Of a DNA stretch of 35,379 nt, positions 28,534 through 35,379 are shown piece after piece. The stretch lies in assembly GCA_964611335.1 (NCBI GenBank), contig CAZSXR010000010.1, positions 1 to 35,379 on the forward strand, read 5' to 3'. Under the pieces are notes generated by a model, which ran no database searches, had not been told where the DNA came from, and saw only the letters and a program-made list of their open reading frames with translations. The translations under genes were made by a program, and so were the position numbers. The stretch is from BOG-1112 sp964611335. GTDB taxonomy: Bacteria > Bdellovibrionota_B > Oligoflexia > Oligoflexales > Bog-1112. Position 1 is the stretch's first letter; each line of letters starts with the position of its first letter.

Positions 28534-29238
28534 TTAGCCTAAAGCCGCCTTCATTGCTTCAGGATTTTTTCTAAAATATTCTGTTCGTTCTTTTTGAGAC
28601 CAGGTATCAAAGCCTGCTGGTAGAGTATTAGCGCCAACTGCTCCCATTTTTTCAGTATCCTTTTTACCGCCTGAAAGGTTTGGATTCTTTGCCATGTGTG
28701 GGTAAAGTTCGATTAATTCGTTTACATACTCATCTACAGTCATTAGTTGTGCAGGTTTTGTTTTACTGTAGAGTGGTTTTCCATTTTCACCCTTAATAAA
28801 GATATTTCCGTCTTCATCAACATCAAGATTATCTCTAATTTCTCTTTTTAATTGAGAATGTGCCGTATCGACAAATTTAGAAGCGTGATCGCCAAACACT
28901 TTATTAACTACTTTAAGCTCCTTATTTTCTGATATTAATTTACTAGTTAATGCGTCTTTATCTTCTAATTCTTTTTGCAGATTCTTTCTAAGCTCGCTTA
29001 CTCGTTTTTCTAATTCTGTTTCAAACTTTTTAGGATCTCTATTTGCAGCTTCAGCGATTAATAAATCTCTTTCTTCTGCTTTTGCCCTTAACGCTTCAAT
29101 ATCAACACCTTTAAATTTCTTTTCGTAATCTGTAAGTTTAGCTTCGAAGTTTCTCGCTCTTTCAATTGCAGCATCTAAATCCGCTTTACTTACTGAATCA
29201 GTTGGTTGACTGTTTGGTTGCTGATCGCTTCCACTCAT
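28534..29238 (-). CDS. Scaffold protein, 234 aa
   Basis: The sequence is very charged and mostly coiled-coil (KADLDAAIERARNFEAKLTD, EKRVSELRKNLQKELEDKDA) with a Gln/Ser-rich N-terminus and a more ordered C-terminus ending WSQKERTEYFRKNPEAMKAAL. This is the usual form of phage capsid scaffolds, and the gene lies directly before the capsid gene. An AGAGG site precedes the ATG, which overlaps the previous gene. Scaffold assignment is by composition and place. Confidence 0.8.
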   Translation of the reverse strand: MSGSDQQPNSQPTDSVSKADLDAAIERARNFEAKLTDYEKKFKGVDIEALRAKAEERDLLIAEAANRDPKKFETELEKRVSELRKNLQKELEDKDALTSKLISENKELKVVNKVFGDHASKFVDTAHSQLKREIRDNLDVDEDGNIFIKGENGKPLYSKTKPAQLMTVDEYVNELIELYPHMAKNPNLSGGKKDTEKMGAVGANTLPAGFDTWSQKERTEYFRKNPEAMKAALG

Positions 29239-29653
29239 TGATAGCCTCTTTTATTTTATCCTTTATGTTTACTACCTGAACTTTAGAGAATCCAAAGAAC
29301 GGTCTAATCTTGTTATTAAAACTTGCTTTTAAAGCTTCTTTAGTAGTAGAAAATGAAATTGTGCCAACTAATTTATCGGCTTGCTCTGACACATTCGATG
29401 TTAAAGCCGCTAACATTGCACCTGTATAAGTAAGATTAACGTTAGTATTTCTTCCTGTATCTCTTTTTCTTTTTGCGTATTCTGGCGTGTACGGTTTGAA
29501 TTTACTTCCGCTTATATCTAAGCCTCTTAATGTCCTGCGTGTAATTTCTTCAGTCGCATCGAGTAAAGCTATTGATAATTTTTTATTAATTTCTTTTCGA
29601 AGATTTGCATCGTTATTGCTAAAAGAAATCTTATTTTTAAGTTTTATTCCCAT
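29198..29653 (-). CDS. gp10-like head-tail / virion morphogenesis protein, 151 aa
   Basis: The pattern SGSKFKPYTPEYAKRKRDTG, followed by LTYTGAMLAAL and later RPFFGFSK, fits phage virion morphogenesis or HK97 gp10-like proteins, with the usual helix at the start and a short strand pair near the end. It is between the MuF-like gene and the scaffold, whereas the family is more often after the capsid, so the order is somewhat unusual. It overlaps both neighbours. Confidence 0.65.
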   Translation of the reverse strand: MGIKLKNKISFSNNDANLRKEINKKLSIALLDATEEITRRTLRGLDISGSKFKPYTPEYAKRKRDTGRNTNVNLTYTGAMLAALTSNVSEQADKLVGTISFSTTKEALKASFNNKIRPFFGFSKVQVVNIKDKIKEAINEWKRSATKQSTN

Positions 29654-30407
29654 AGCCTAACTCTTTGGCTCTTTCTTCTGAAATCGGTCTTAAATGATGT
29701 CTACAATTGTAACCACCTAAATAAATCGATGCGGGAATTCCTTGTTTATTGTCCCACTTGTTTATTTCTTCTTGAGTGAAAATCTTGCCAACTTTAGAAG
29801 CACAAAACGGTCTAGTTAGTTTGTCTTGCACTCCAACGTATAGAAATAATTTAAGCCCTAAGTCTTTAGCCTTTGCCATCGTTACAGCTCTGCTAAATCC
29901 AAGAGATGCCGTATTTAGTTCGGTTTTTATATTTGCCACCGTCTTAGGAGTGAACTCTTCTATTAGTTCATTAACCTTTGGCGCTTCACCTGTTACAACT
30001 TGACGCATTACAGCACTTGATATTTTAGAACTCATGTCTGTAATTTTGTTTTCGACTAATGACGAATCAAATTTAATTAACTGTTCTGTTACTGTTACGT
30101 CTAAATCAGTATATGTAAATCTTTTACCTGAGCTTTCAATTAAATCAGTTCTAATTATCTCTAACTGGTTGCCATAAATTTTAGTTATGTCATTTAATAA
30201 AGAGTTTAAGCCTAATGACTTTAAACTAGACATTAAAGAACCTAACGCCCTAGCAACTTCTAACGTCTTGCGGTCTGGATTTTCTAGATTTCTAAGTATT
30301 TGTTTAATACTTCTTTCTAAGAAGAATTTTAATCTATCAGAAAATACATTTATATCAGAATCAAGAACCCTTAATTGAGTCTTAAGATTATTTGATTCCT
30401 TATCCAT
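29637..30407 (-). CDS. MuF-like head morphogenesis protein, 256 aa
   Basis: The C-terminal end has the well-known MuF pattern: YVGVQDKLTRPFCASKVGKI, then IYLGGYNCRHHLRPIS, in which Cys and His residues are conserved. The N-terminal half is helical and could carry coiled-coil. It overlaps the portal stop. MuF proteins lie next to the portal and enter the capsid as minor head proteins. No toxin domain is fused at the C-terminus here. Confidence 0.85.
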   Translation of the reverse strand: MDKESNNLKTQLRVLDSDINVFSDRLKFFLERSIKQILRNLENPDRKTLEVARALGSLMSSLKSLGLNSLLNDITKIYGNQLEIIRTDLIESSGKRFTYTDLDVTVTEQLIKFDSSLVENKITDMSSKISSAVMRQVVTGEAPKVNELIEEFTPKTVANIKTELNTASLGFSRAVTMAKAKDLGLKLFLYVGVQDKLTRPFCASKVGKIFTQEEINKWDNKQGIPASIYLGGYNCRHHLRPISEERAKELGYGNKT

Positions 30408-31833
30408 TTAGTTGGCTAACTATAGAGTCCCTTATATTAGTGTCTGTATTGGTATCAAAATTTGTTTTTTCAGCTTCTGCCTTTAATGTTTCGGCATCTG
30501 AAAGATTTAAGTGTTCAATCGCACGTTTTGCCATTTCTCTGCGAACTCCCATAACTTTTACAAGTTCATCTTTGAACGCCTGCCAAATAGCAATTTCTTT
30601 ATCAATATCACTCTTATTTGCATTTGGTGTAATTGATATACTTTCCTGTAAATCTATATTTTTAAATTTACAATAGATTCTTAATGCTCTGTTTGTTAAT
30701 TCTTCTACTTGCTTTGCCGCTGCTTGAACAGATTGAATAAAATCGTCTTTCATTTCTGCCTGAGCTTCTGCGCTCATTGATTCTTTTGAATCACTTGATA
30801 ATGAATAGACCTGATTAAATGCTGATTTGAAAAATCTTGAAACAGATGCGTCTATTCTTGATGCTATTGGTTCTATACTCGTCGGTTCAACCGTTGTTAC
30901 AACTGAGTCTTTAGGTAGAAACGTTGCTAAAAATACGCCCATTTCTAACTTATCTTTATTTTGTAAATCGCCTGCAACAAAAATTCTTTGGAAAGATTGG
31001 GCATTTATTACACACGATTCAGTACTCATGTAGTTATAAATTAATAATGCTTGCTCTTTTGCTCCTGATAACCAAGAATCTTGATTCTCAATTGAAACTA
31101 TTGGAACTTGTTCTAATTGAATAACTCCTTCATCTGATTTAGTCCAGCCACTGTCTAATTTACCTTTAGTTGATACTAAATCTTTATAGTAATAAGAATA
31201 TTTTACCTCTTTACCCGACAAAACATCTTCTCTAGAAACTAAAACTAATGTTGGCTTTTCTTGTAGTGTAGACCTAGGTTTTAGTTCTATATATTCCTGC
31301 CTAAATGATTGAAATTGACTAGGAGAGCTAGTTTTAGCATATGCCCAATCTTTAGCAGTAAGAGGATTAACAATTTCTAAAAATGGTCTTTCTCTTCGTT
31401 CTCTAGCCTGACCTAACGTAATAGCATTTGATTCAAATGAATCAATTCTAATTATAGGACGACCATAAAGAACATTATTAAAAGTTATGTAATCTTTAAT
31501 AAAAGATTCTAATGATATGCCTGAACCAGTAATATCATTTAATTCTTCTTCTTTAATTGCTTTTAAAAGTTTTTCAGTCTGAATATTTTTAACTATAAAC
31601 GAAACCCATCTATCGACAGATGGTTCAATTAAATTAAAATATCTACTACGTTGCATTCTAATTGCTCGTAGTTTTCTACCTTTCTGGTGTGATTCTATTT
31701 CATGAGACCATAGATAATCTGTATTGCCTGATAATACTTGATGATCGCCTTCGCAAAGATCTTTTAGTGTCTGCCATCCTCTAGCTTTAGCAGCATAGTA
31801 AGGATGATCATAAAATTGTATCTTTGCGTTCAT
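30400..31833 (-). CDS. Portal protein, 477 aa
   Basis: The protein lies between large terminase and the MuF-like protein. It opens with FYDHPYYAAKARGWQTLKDL, resembling portal proteins of the DUF4055 type (HP-x-Y-x-x-x-x-x-W), and continues with RSRYFNLIEPSVDRWVSFIV. The long helical part near the C-terminus (AQAEMKDDFIQSVQAAAKQV, then EELTNRALRIY) fits the stem and crown. It would form the 12-fold ring for DNA passage. Length is normal. Confidence 0.83.
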   Translation of the reverse strand: MNAKIQFYDHPYYAAKARGWQTLKDLCEGDHQVLSGNTDYLWSHEIESHQKGRKLRAIRMQRSRYFNLIEPSVDRWVSFIVKNIQTEKLLKAIKEEELNDITGSGISLESFIKDYITFNNVLYGRPIIRIDSFESNAITLGQARERRERPFLEIVNPLTAKDWAYAKTSSPSQFQSFRQEYIELKPRSTLQEKPTLVLVSREDVLSGKEVKYSYYYKDLVSTKGKLDSGWTKSDEGVIQLEQVPIVSIENQDSWLSGAKEQALLIYNYMSTESCVINAQSFQRIFVAGDLQNKDKLEMGVFLATFLPKDSVVTTVEPTSIEPIASRIDASVSRFFKSAFNQVYSLSSDSKESMSAEAQAEMKDDFIQSVQAAAKQVEELTNRALRIYCKFKNIDLQESISITPNANKSDIDKEIAIWQAFKDELVKVMGVRREMAKRAIEHLNLSDAETLKAEAEKTNFDTNTDTNIRDSIVSQLNG

Positions 31834-31836
31834 TAA

Positions 31837-33255
31837 TTAAAAATTAGTTCCTATAATATCGTTTCTTGCCATTGTGTCGTTAAGTGTACACTGATAAGCC
31901 CAATATTTCAGTGCGTCACCGTGGTGTGTATGTGTTTCGCCTTGTTTCTTTTCTAGTTTGCGAATACCTTGTTTCCAAACAGTTGCGAGTAAGCTTTTTC
32001 TAAGCAGTCGGCATTTCTTAGATATAAATAAAAGATTGTTTAGAAACAGTCTTTGTACTGCTTCAACTGATTCAGATTCAGGTGCAACTTGTCTAGCTGC
32101 AACGATTTCAATATTTCGATAGCCTAGTTTTTCTAGATTCTCTCTAATTGCGTCGTAATCACTACCTACAACTCTATGATTTTTAGAATGTCCTGACCTA
32201 TCACCAAATATTTTTATCGGTGTATCTCTATAAGTTAGTATTGGGAATTTCTTATAAAATTCTATACAAGCATCATCTAACGCTGATAAATCTTGACTAG
32301 CTCCCAAAGCTCCGTTGCATTCATCTATAGCAACATATTTAAAGTCTCTAGATCCATTTTCTTGCACAAATGAAAGCTTTTGAACTGCAACCCATGCAAC
32401 AGGGTTAGCATTAAAGTCAAATGTTAAATAAATTTCTCTGTAAGGCTCTGCCTCTTTGTTTTCTAAATCGTGCTTTTGTGGGAAATAGTTTGAGTAAGCC
32501 CCACCAGTAACAAGCGGGCAAAAATGCCCATATCTGTAAGATCTGATTAAATTTGGATTATGTCCGTAAGTGTCTTGTAATTCTGCTAAGTACTGATCCG
32601 TTACAAACGGGTTATCATCAGTCCAAAGAATGAATCTACGTTTCTTAATCCTAACACCTTCAACGACCGATATTTTGTAGTGGTCTCTAGGGTGTTCTGT
32701 GTTCCAGTCTGGTAAAGTTTCAGAATCAAATTCTTCTGCAAACTCGTTAATTCCTTGAGGTGCTCCGAATATAAGATACTGAGGAATATTAACTTTCTTA
32801 TCTCTAAATAATCGCCCTCTTAAGTTTTGCCTAGCTACTCCGCTGTTAATTCCCGCTTCGTCTTCTGATGCGTGGGAATATTCAACGCCTGCTATTTTTT
32901 CAGGTGTTTCAGCACTTAAGAAATGGACTTCATGATTTGGTTCTTGATCCAAATAAATGATTTTTGGATAAGGACTTTTAACAACTTTGTAATCTGTTCC
33001 TTCACCTAAACCGTAGCTCCTTAAAATCTTTTGATAAGTGGGAATTGCCGTATCCATCACTTTTTGAAAAGTCGGCTCCATAAATGCGGAAAATAAACAT
33101 CCTGCATTGTCTCTCACTCTATGATCATGCCACTGACACCCACCATGTGTTTTACCGCTCCCTAACCCTGCCGTAGTTGCTATTACACTACTTTCATGGT
33201 CGGTAATAGCTTCACCAACCCACCAAGCCGATTGAATCTTTATGATATTACTCAT
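31837..33255 (-). CDS. terL: Terminase large subunit, 472 aa
   Basis: The ATPase part has a Walker A-like GLGSGKTHGG (about 30-39) and an acidic Walker B-like ASEDEAG (about 129-135). The nuclease part has LTFDFNANPVAW (D280), AIDECNGA (D311, E312), and GDRSG near 351-355, with HHGDALKYWAYQ near the end providing the last Asp. It cuts and packages the DNA through the portal. The ATG overlaps the stop of TerS. Confidence 0.93.
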   Translation of the reverse strand: MSNIIKIQSAWWVGEAITDHESSVIATTAGLGSGKTHGGCQWHDHRVRDNAGCLFSAFMEPTFQKVMDTAIPTYQKILRSYGLGEGTDYKVVKSPYPKIIYLDQEPNHEVHFLSAETPEKIAGVEYSHASEDEAGINSGVARQNLRGRLFRDKKVNIPQYLIFGAPQGINEFAEEFDSETLPDWNTEHPRDHYKISVVEGVRIKKRRFILWTDDNPFVTDQYLAELQDTYGHNPNLIRSYRYGHFCPLVTGGAYSNYFPQKHDLENKEAEPYREIYLTFDFNANPVAWVAVQKLSFVQENGSRDFKYVAIDECNGALGASQDLSALDDACIEFYKKFPILTYRDTPIKIFGDRSGHSKNHRVVGSDYDAIRENLEKLGYRNIEIVAARQVAPESESVEAVQRLFLNNLLFISKKCRLLRKSLLATVWKQGIRKLEKKQGETHTHHGDALKYWAYQCTLNDTMARNDIIGTNF

Positions 33256-33701
33256 TTATCGTTGTTTGGTTTTTCACCAAAAACTAGCTGTATAATTGGC
33301 TTTTTAGGCTTTTCGTTATTATCAACAGGCACATTATCGCCATATTTAGAACGATTCATTCTAGCAATAATCCATTTTCGGTTATCGCACCTTAATCTAG
33401 ATCTTTGTATATTCTCGTGATTTGTACGTTCCTCTCCATTTGAATCAATATAAGTGTCTAGAGAACTATCATCACCAATTTCGATTATTTGATCATGATA
33501 GTAATCAGCTAGCCCCATACGTGCGCGTGCGTAGTTGTTGGCAAAGTCTTCATGTTTTAGTACCCAGTCTCCTACAGTAGACCGATTAGGCATCTCTTCG
33601 TCTTTGCAGATCTTAAGTAATGATTCACCATCCCAAATCCTTCTGCATATTTCATGAGCTATTTTTTCCGAATACTTAGTCGGTCGCCCAATTTTTGCCA
33701 T
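33252..33701 (-). CDS. terS: Terminase small subunit, 149 aa
   Basis: The start ATG at 33701 (MAKIGRPTKYSEKIAHEICR) is preferred to a TTG three codons upstream that lies at the U-tract of a hairpin. GRPTKYSEK plus the HTH that follows (SLLKICKDEEMPNRSTVGDW) and YARARMGLADYYHDQI are typical of small terminase subunits. It binds the packaging site and guides TerL. The stop overlaps TerL's ATG. Confidence 0.88.
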   Translation of the reverse strand: MAKIGRPTKYSEKIAHEICRRIWDGESLLKICKDEEMPNRSTVGDWVLKHEDFANNYARARMGLADYYHDQIIEIGDDSSLDTYIDSNGEERTNHENIQRSRLRCDNRKWIIARMNRSKYGDNVPVDNNEKPKKPIIQLVFGEKPNNDK

Positions 33702-33708
33702 ATAGCCC

Positions 33709-33743
33709 AAAAAAAGAAAGGCGGCATTGATAGGGTAGCCGCC
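33709..33743 (-). terminator. Terminator-like hairpin before TerS
   Basis: GGCGGC and GCCGCC (33738-33743, 33720-33725) form a GC-only 6-bp stem with a 12-base loop; on the minus strand TTTCTTTTTTT follows. It lies between the Q-like gene and the first packaging gene, where lambda has its Q-dependent late terminator. Confidence 0.75.
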
Positions 33744-33782
33744 AAGGATTGAATTTTAATTTAAGAAATAAATGAAAAATTA

Positions 33783-34202
33783 TTAATTGAGATCTGTTGT
33801 ATTGCTTGGCATGGTATCTTTTTGATATTCCATTAAATCAAATTTAATTAGCTGTCTTTCTAATTCGCACAACATTCTATCAAGTGCTTTACTAAGAGAT
33901 TTTGACGATAAATTTATAGTTTTTGCTAGATCTTTCACTGATATTTTAGATTGTCCAAGGTAATATTCAGCAAAAGCCTTTGAATATATTTCCTCTTCTG
34001 TTTTATATACTCGTTTTAAACAAAGCGTGATAGCTGCGTAAATTGATTCAGGCTCTAAATTAAAGAAAGCAGGATTTTCGGGCGTTAAACCTCGATGTCT
34101 GTCAAAATCAGATGTTGATTTTATTTTTCCTGGCTTTGAGTACTGATAGTAACTCAAAGCGTGATAAACTGAAGGAAAATAAAAAGAATTCAATTCTTCC
34201 AT
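33783..34202 (-). CDS. Sigma-region-4-like late regulator (Q/ArpU-like position), 139 aa
   Basis: The ATG at 34202 has a strong GGAGG site ten bases upstream; a TTG upstream of that would place the site inside the gene. Residues 78-117 look like a sigma-70 region-4 HTH: EYYLGQSKISVKDLAKTINL, then SSKSLSKALDRMLCELERQL. The gene is last before the packaging genes, with a hairpin terminator following, as with lambda Q and ArpU-like late activators. It may let polymerase pass the terminators in the late operon or start a late promoter. Inference from motif and place. Confidence 0.6.
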   Translation of the reverse strand: MEELNSFYFPSVYHALSYYQYSKPGKIKSTSDFDRHRGLTPENPAFFNLEPESIYAAITLCLKRVYKTEEEIYSKAFAEYYLGQSKISVKDLAKTINLSSKSLSKALDRMLCELERQLIKFDLMEYQKDTMPSNTTDLN

Positions 34203-34243
34203 AATAAATGTACCTCCATAGTTCGAAATTTTCAAGAAATTTT

Positions 34244-34651
34244 TTAATTATTTTTAAAATCTGCTTGCCTAACTTTTGTCTTAGCATATTGGGAAAATAT
34301 TGTAAGCAATTTATATCTATCGCAAATTGCAATTTTCCTAATATTACTTAATACAGTTTCAGGTGAATTACTTATTAAATTCAAAATGCTATATAGTGAT
34401 ACAACTAAGTTATTATTATCAGATTCAATATCTTCAAATAAAAATCTATTTAGTGACTCTAATTCAATCTTAGCTTTCAAATTTAGCGGTTTTCTAGCTT
34501 TTTGGTCTAAAATTCGATTGTAAGTTCTAAATGCCTCTTCAATACAAGCTCTCCATAGTAAAACTTCTGGATTTTTTGGATCTCCTAAAAAATATTCTTC
34601 TTGATATGTATTTAAGTATCCATTACTTTCTAGTTTAGCTCTCGTTCCCAT
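34244..34651 (-). CDS. Hypothetical protein, 135 aa, helical
   Basis: The ATG overlaps the previous gene by 22 bases. The protein is mainly helical, with a Tyr/Glu-rich start (GYLNTYQEEYFLGDPKNPEV) and long Leu/Ile/Ser-rich helices (YSILNLISNSPETVLSNIRK). No signal peptide or membrane segment is evident. It lies directly before the late regulator. No family is recognised. Confidence 0.62.
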   Translation of the reverse strand: MGTRAKLESNGYLNTYQEEYFLGDPKNPEVLLWRACIEEAFRTYNRILDQKARKPLNLKAKIELESLNRFLFEDIESDNNNLVVSLYSILNLISNSPETVLSNIRKIAICDRYKLLTIFSQYAKTKVRQADFKNN

Positions 34652-34917
34652 ACAACTTGTTCAATCTCGGCTACTCTTAATTGAACCTCTTCTAATCTTT
34701 GAATAGCTATTAAATCTATACCTCTAGCTTTTTCTAAATCTATGATTCTTGTATTTAATTGCTTATTAGATTCAGCAAGTTTAGTAACAAGTAAAGCCAT
34801 AGTATTCAAAGTTAAGTCCATCCTTTCAAAGTTGCGTTTGATTTTTCTCCTATCGTAAAAAGTGAATAAAATATCTATCGATAGTAGTAGCCCTAGTAAA
34901 AATTCTGGTGTTCTCAT
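34630..34917 (-). CDS. Membrane-anchored coiled-coil protein, 95 aa
   Basis: An N-terminal hydrophobic stretch (PEFLLGLLLSIDILFTF) is followed by basic residues (DRRKIKRNFER) and then a coiled-coil (TKLAESNKQLNTRIIDLEKA, VQLRVAEIEQVVW). It is anchored in the inner membrane with a helical cytoplasmic part by the positive-inside rule. It may organise early replication or alter the host membrane; unknown. Confidence 0.62.
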   Translation of the reverse strand: MRTPEFLLGLLLSIDILFTFYDRRKIKRNFERMDLTLNTMALLVTKLAESNKQLNTRIIDLEKARGIDLIAIQRLEEVQLRVAEIEQVVWERELN

Positions 34918-34918
34918 G

Positions 34919-35161
34919 TTAGTACTCTAACTCCCATTTGTTGTTAGTTTCTATGGCTGGTGCTTTGTAGTTAAGCGGGATTTCGTCCACAGCTATTAAT
35001 TTGAAAAATCCGTTTTTATGAACAACGTAAGTTAGTTTATGTTCAAATCCTATCTTGTAAGCTTTTTCAGCTGCTTTTTTATGCAAGTAAAGCAGTTCTA
35101 CCTTATTTTCAATATAATTTCTATCTGCGTGTAGATATATACTAATTAGCTGCTTAGGCAT
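34919..35161 (-). CDS. Hypothetical protein, 80 aa
   Basis: The ATG follows one base after the upstream TAA (the gene that crosses the contig ends). The sequence starts MPKQLISIYLHADRNYIENK and has an alpha-beta pattern with a helix rich in Lys and Ala (LLYLHKKAAEKAYKIGF) and a strand pair (LTYVVHKNGFFKLIAVDE). No family is recognised. Confidence 0.62.
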   Translation of the reverse strand: MPKQLISIYLHADRNYIENKVELLYLHKKAAEKAYKIGFEHKLTYVVHKNGFFKLIAVDEIPLNYKAPAIETNNKWELEY

Positions 35162-35162
35162 T

Positions 35163-35379
35163 TTACTGTTTTGACATTATTAAATATTCGCCTAAAAAAT
35201 GTTCTAATATATTTTTAGAATAAGCGTATATCAGTCCCAAAGAAATTGTTGCTGGTTCGCCCCTAATTTGATGCGGCTCTAGTTTTTCTAATAGTTTATT
35301 GTAAAACTCCCTAGCCATTTGCTCTTTTATCTGCTCTAGTTCTTGGTCGGTAAATAAATTAAATGCAACTTGTTCCTCT
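35163..35379 (-). CDS. Small early protein, C-terminal part (gene crosses the contig join)
   Basis: This is the rest of the gene that starts at 126 and passes through base 1 (which equals 35325). It ends with a TAA at 35163 after YSKNILEHFLGEYLIMSKQ. The joined product is 95 residues and helical, with the middle part EQIKEQMAREFYNKLLEKLE. An internal ATG exists but has no good binding site, so the start at 126 is preferred. Confidence 0.75.
   Translation of the reverse strand, partial: EEQVAFNLFTDQELEQIKEQMAREFYNKLLEKLEPHQIRGEPATISLGLIYAYSKNILEHFLGEYLIMSKQ
35325..35379. repeat. Terminal redundancy, right copy (circular contig overlap)
   Basis: Exact copy of bases 1-55. Removing one copy leaves a 35,324-bp circle. 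Confidence 0.93.

Noticed and set aside
1..35379. Recoded stop codons (alternative genetic code)
   Set aside because: TGA, TAA and TAG all end genes at sensible places, many as ATGA overlaps; no run of in-frame TAG or TGA breaks a structural gene.

Overview
The window is a complete, AT-rich genome (about one third G+C by eye) of a temperate, long-tailed (siphovirus-type) phage or excised prophage. Bases 1-55 recur exactly at 35325-35379, so the contig closes into a circle of 35,324 bp, and one gene (start 126, stop 35163) runs across the junction. The host is not identified. Two lipoprotein-like exported proteins, a cysteine-rich secreted protein of a type I associate with proteobacteria, and a pesticin-type lysozyme with membrane helper proteins suggest a low-GC Gram-negative bacterium. 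TGA is a normal stop codon; many genes overlap as ATGA.

Layout. A control region at 9449-9507 carries two copies of a 16-bp operator in inverted orientation and separates two transcription units. Rightwards (plus strand, 9540-10610) lie an XRE-like repressor, a lipoprotein, a cysteine-rich secreted protein and a small protein, a typical lysogeny and host-modification module. Leftwards (minus strand) runs nearly everything else as one long series. It starts with small early genes (9427-8426), a Sak4-like RecA-family ATPase and a terminator. The integrase follows with its own promoter, then an intergenic attP/origin candidate, a DUF4373-type replication initiator with an iteron-like array in its linker, a probable helicase loader, a PD-(D/E)XK nuclease and a winged-helix protein. 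A dense set of very small genes then crosses the contig ends (3808 to 1, then 35324 to 34244), many of them coupled by ATGA or TAATG overlaps.

Late region (34202 down to 10929). A sigma-region-4-like protein in the position of lambda Q precedes a terminator-like hairpin. After it come TerS, TerL, portal, MuF-like protein, gp10-like protein, scaffold, major capsid protein, connectors, tail terminator, tail tube, tail assembly chaperones, tape measure, two paralogous distal tail proteins and the tail hub. A tail-tip protein, the lysis cluster and a set of fibre and adaptor proteins complete it. The tail chaperone pair carries a T_TTT_TTG slippery heptamer that joins the two reading frames, as in lambda G/GT.

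Most notable observations: the -1 frameshift site in the tail chaperones; a run of seven T in a small early gene where a -1 shift restores a much better protein ending exactly at the next start; a zinc ribbon cut by TAA between its last two cysteines while the frame stays open into the next gene; repeated hairpin/U-tract elements directly ahead of the ribosome binding sites of key genes, downstream of a Q-like regulator; a 318-bp non-coding region with nested hairpins; and an unassigned 352-residue possible hydrolase inside the lysis cluster.
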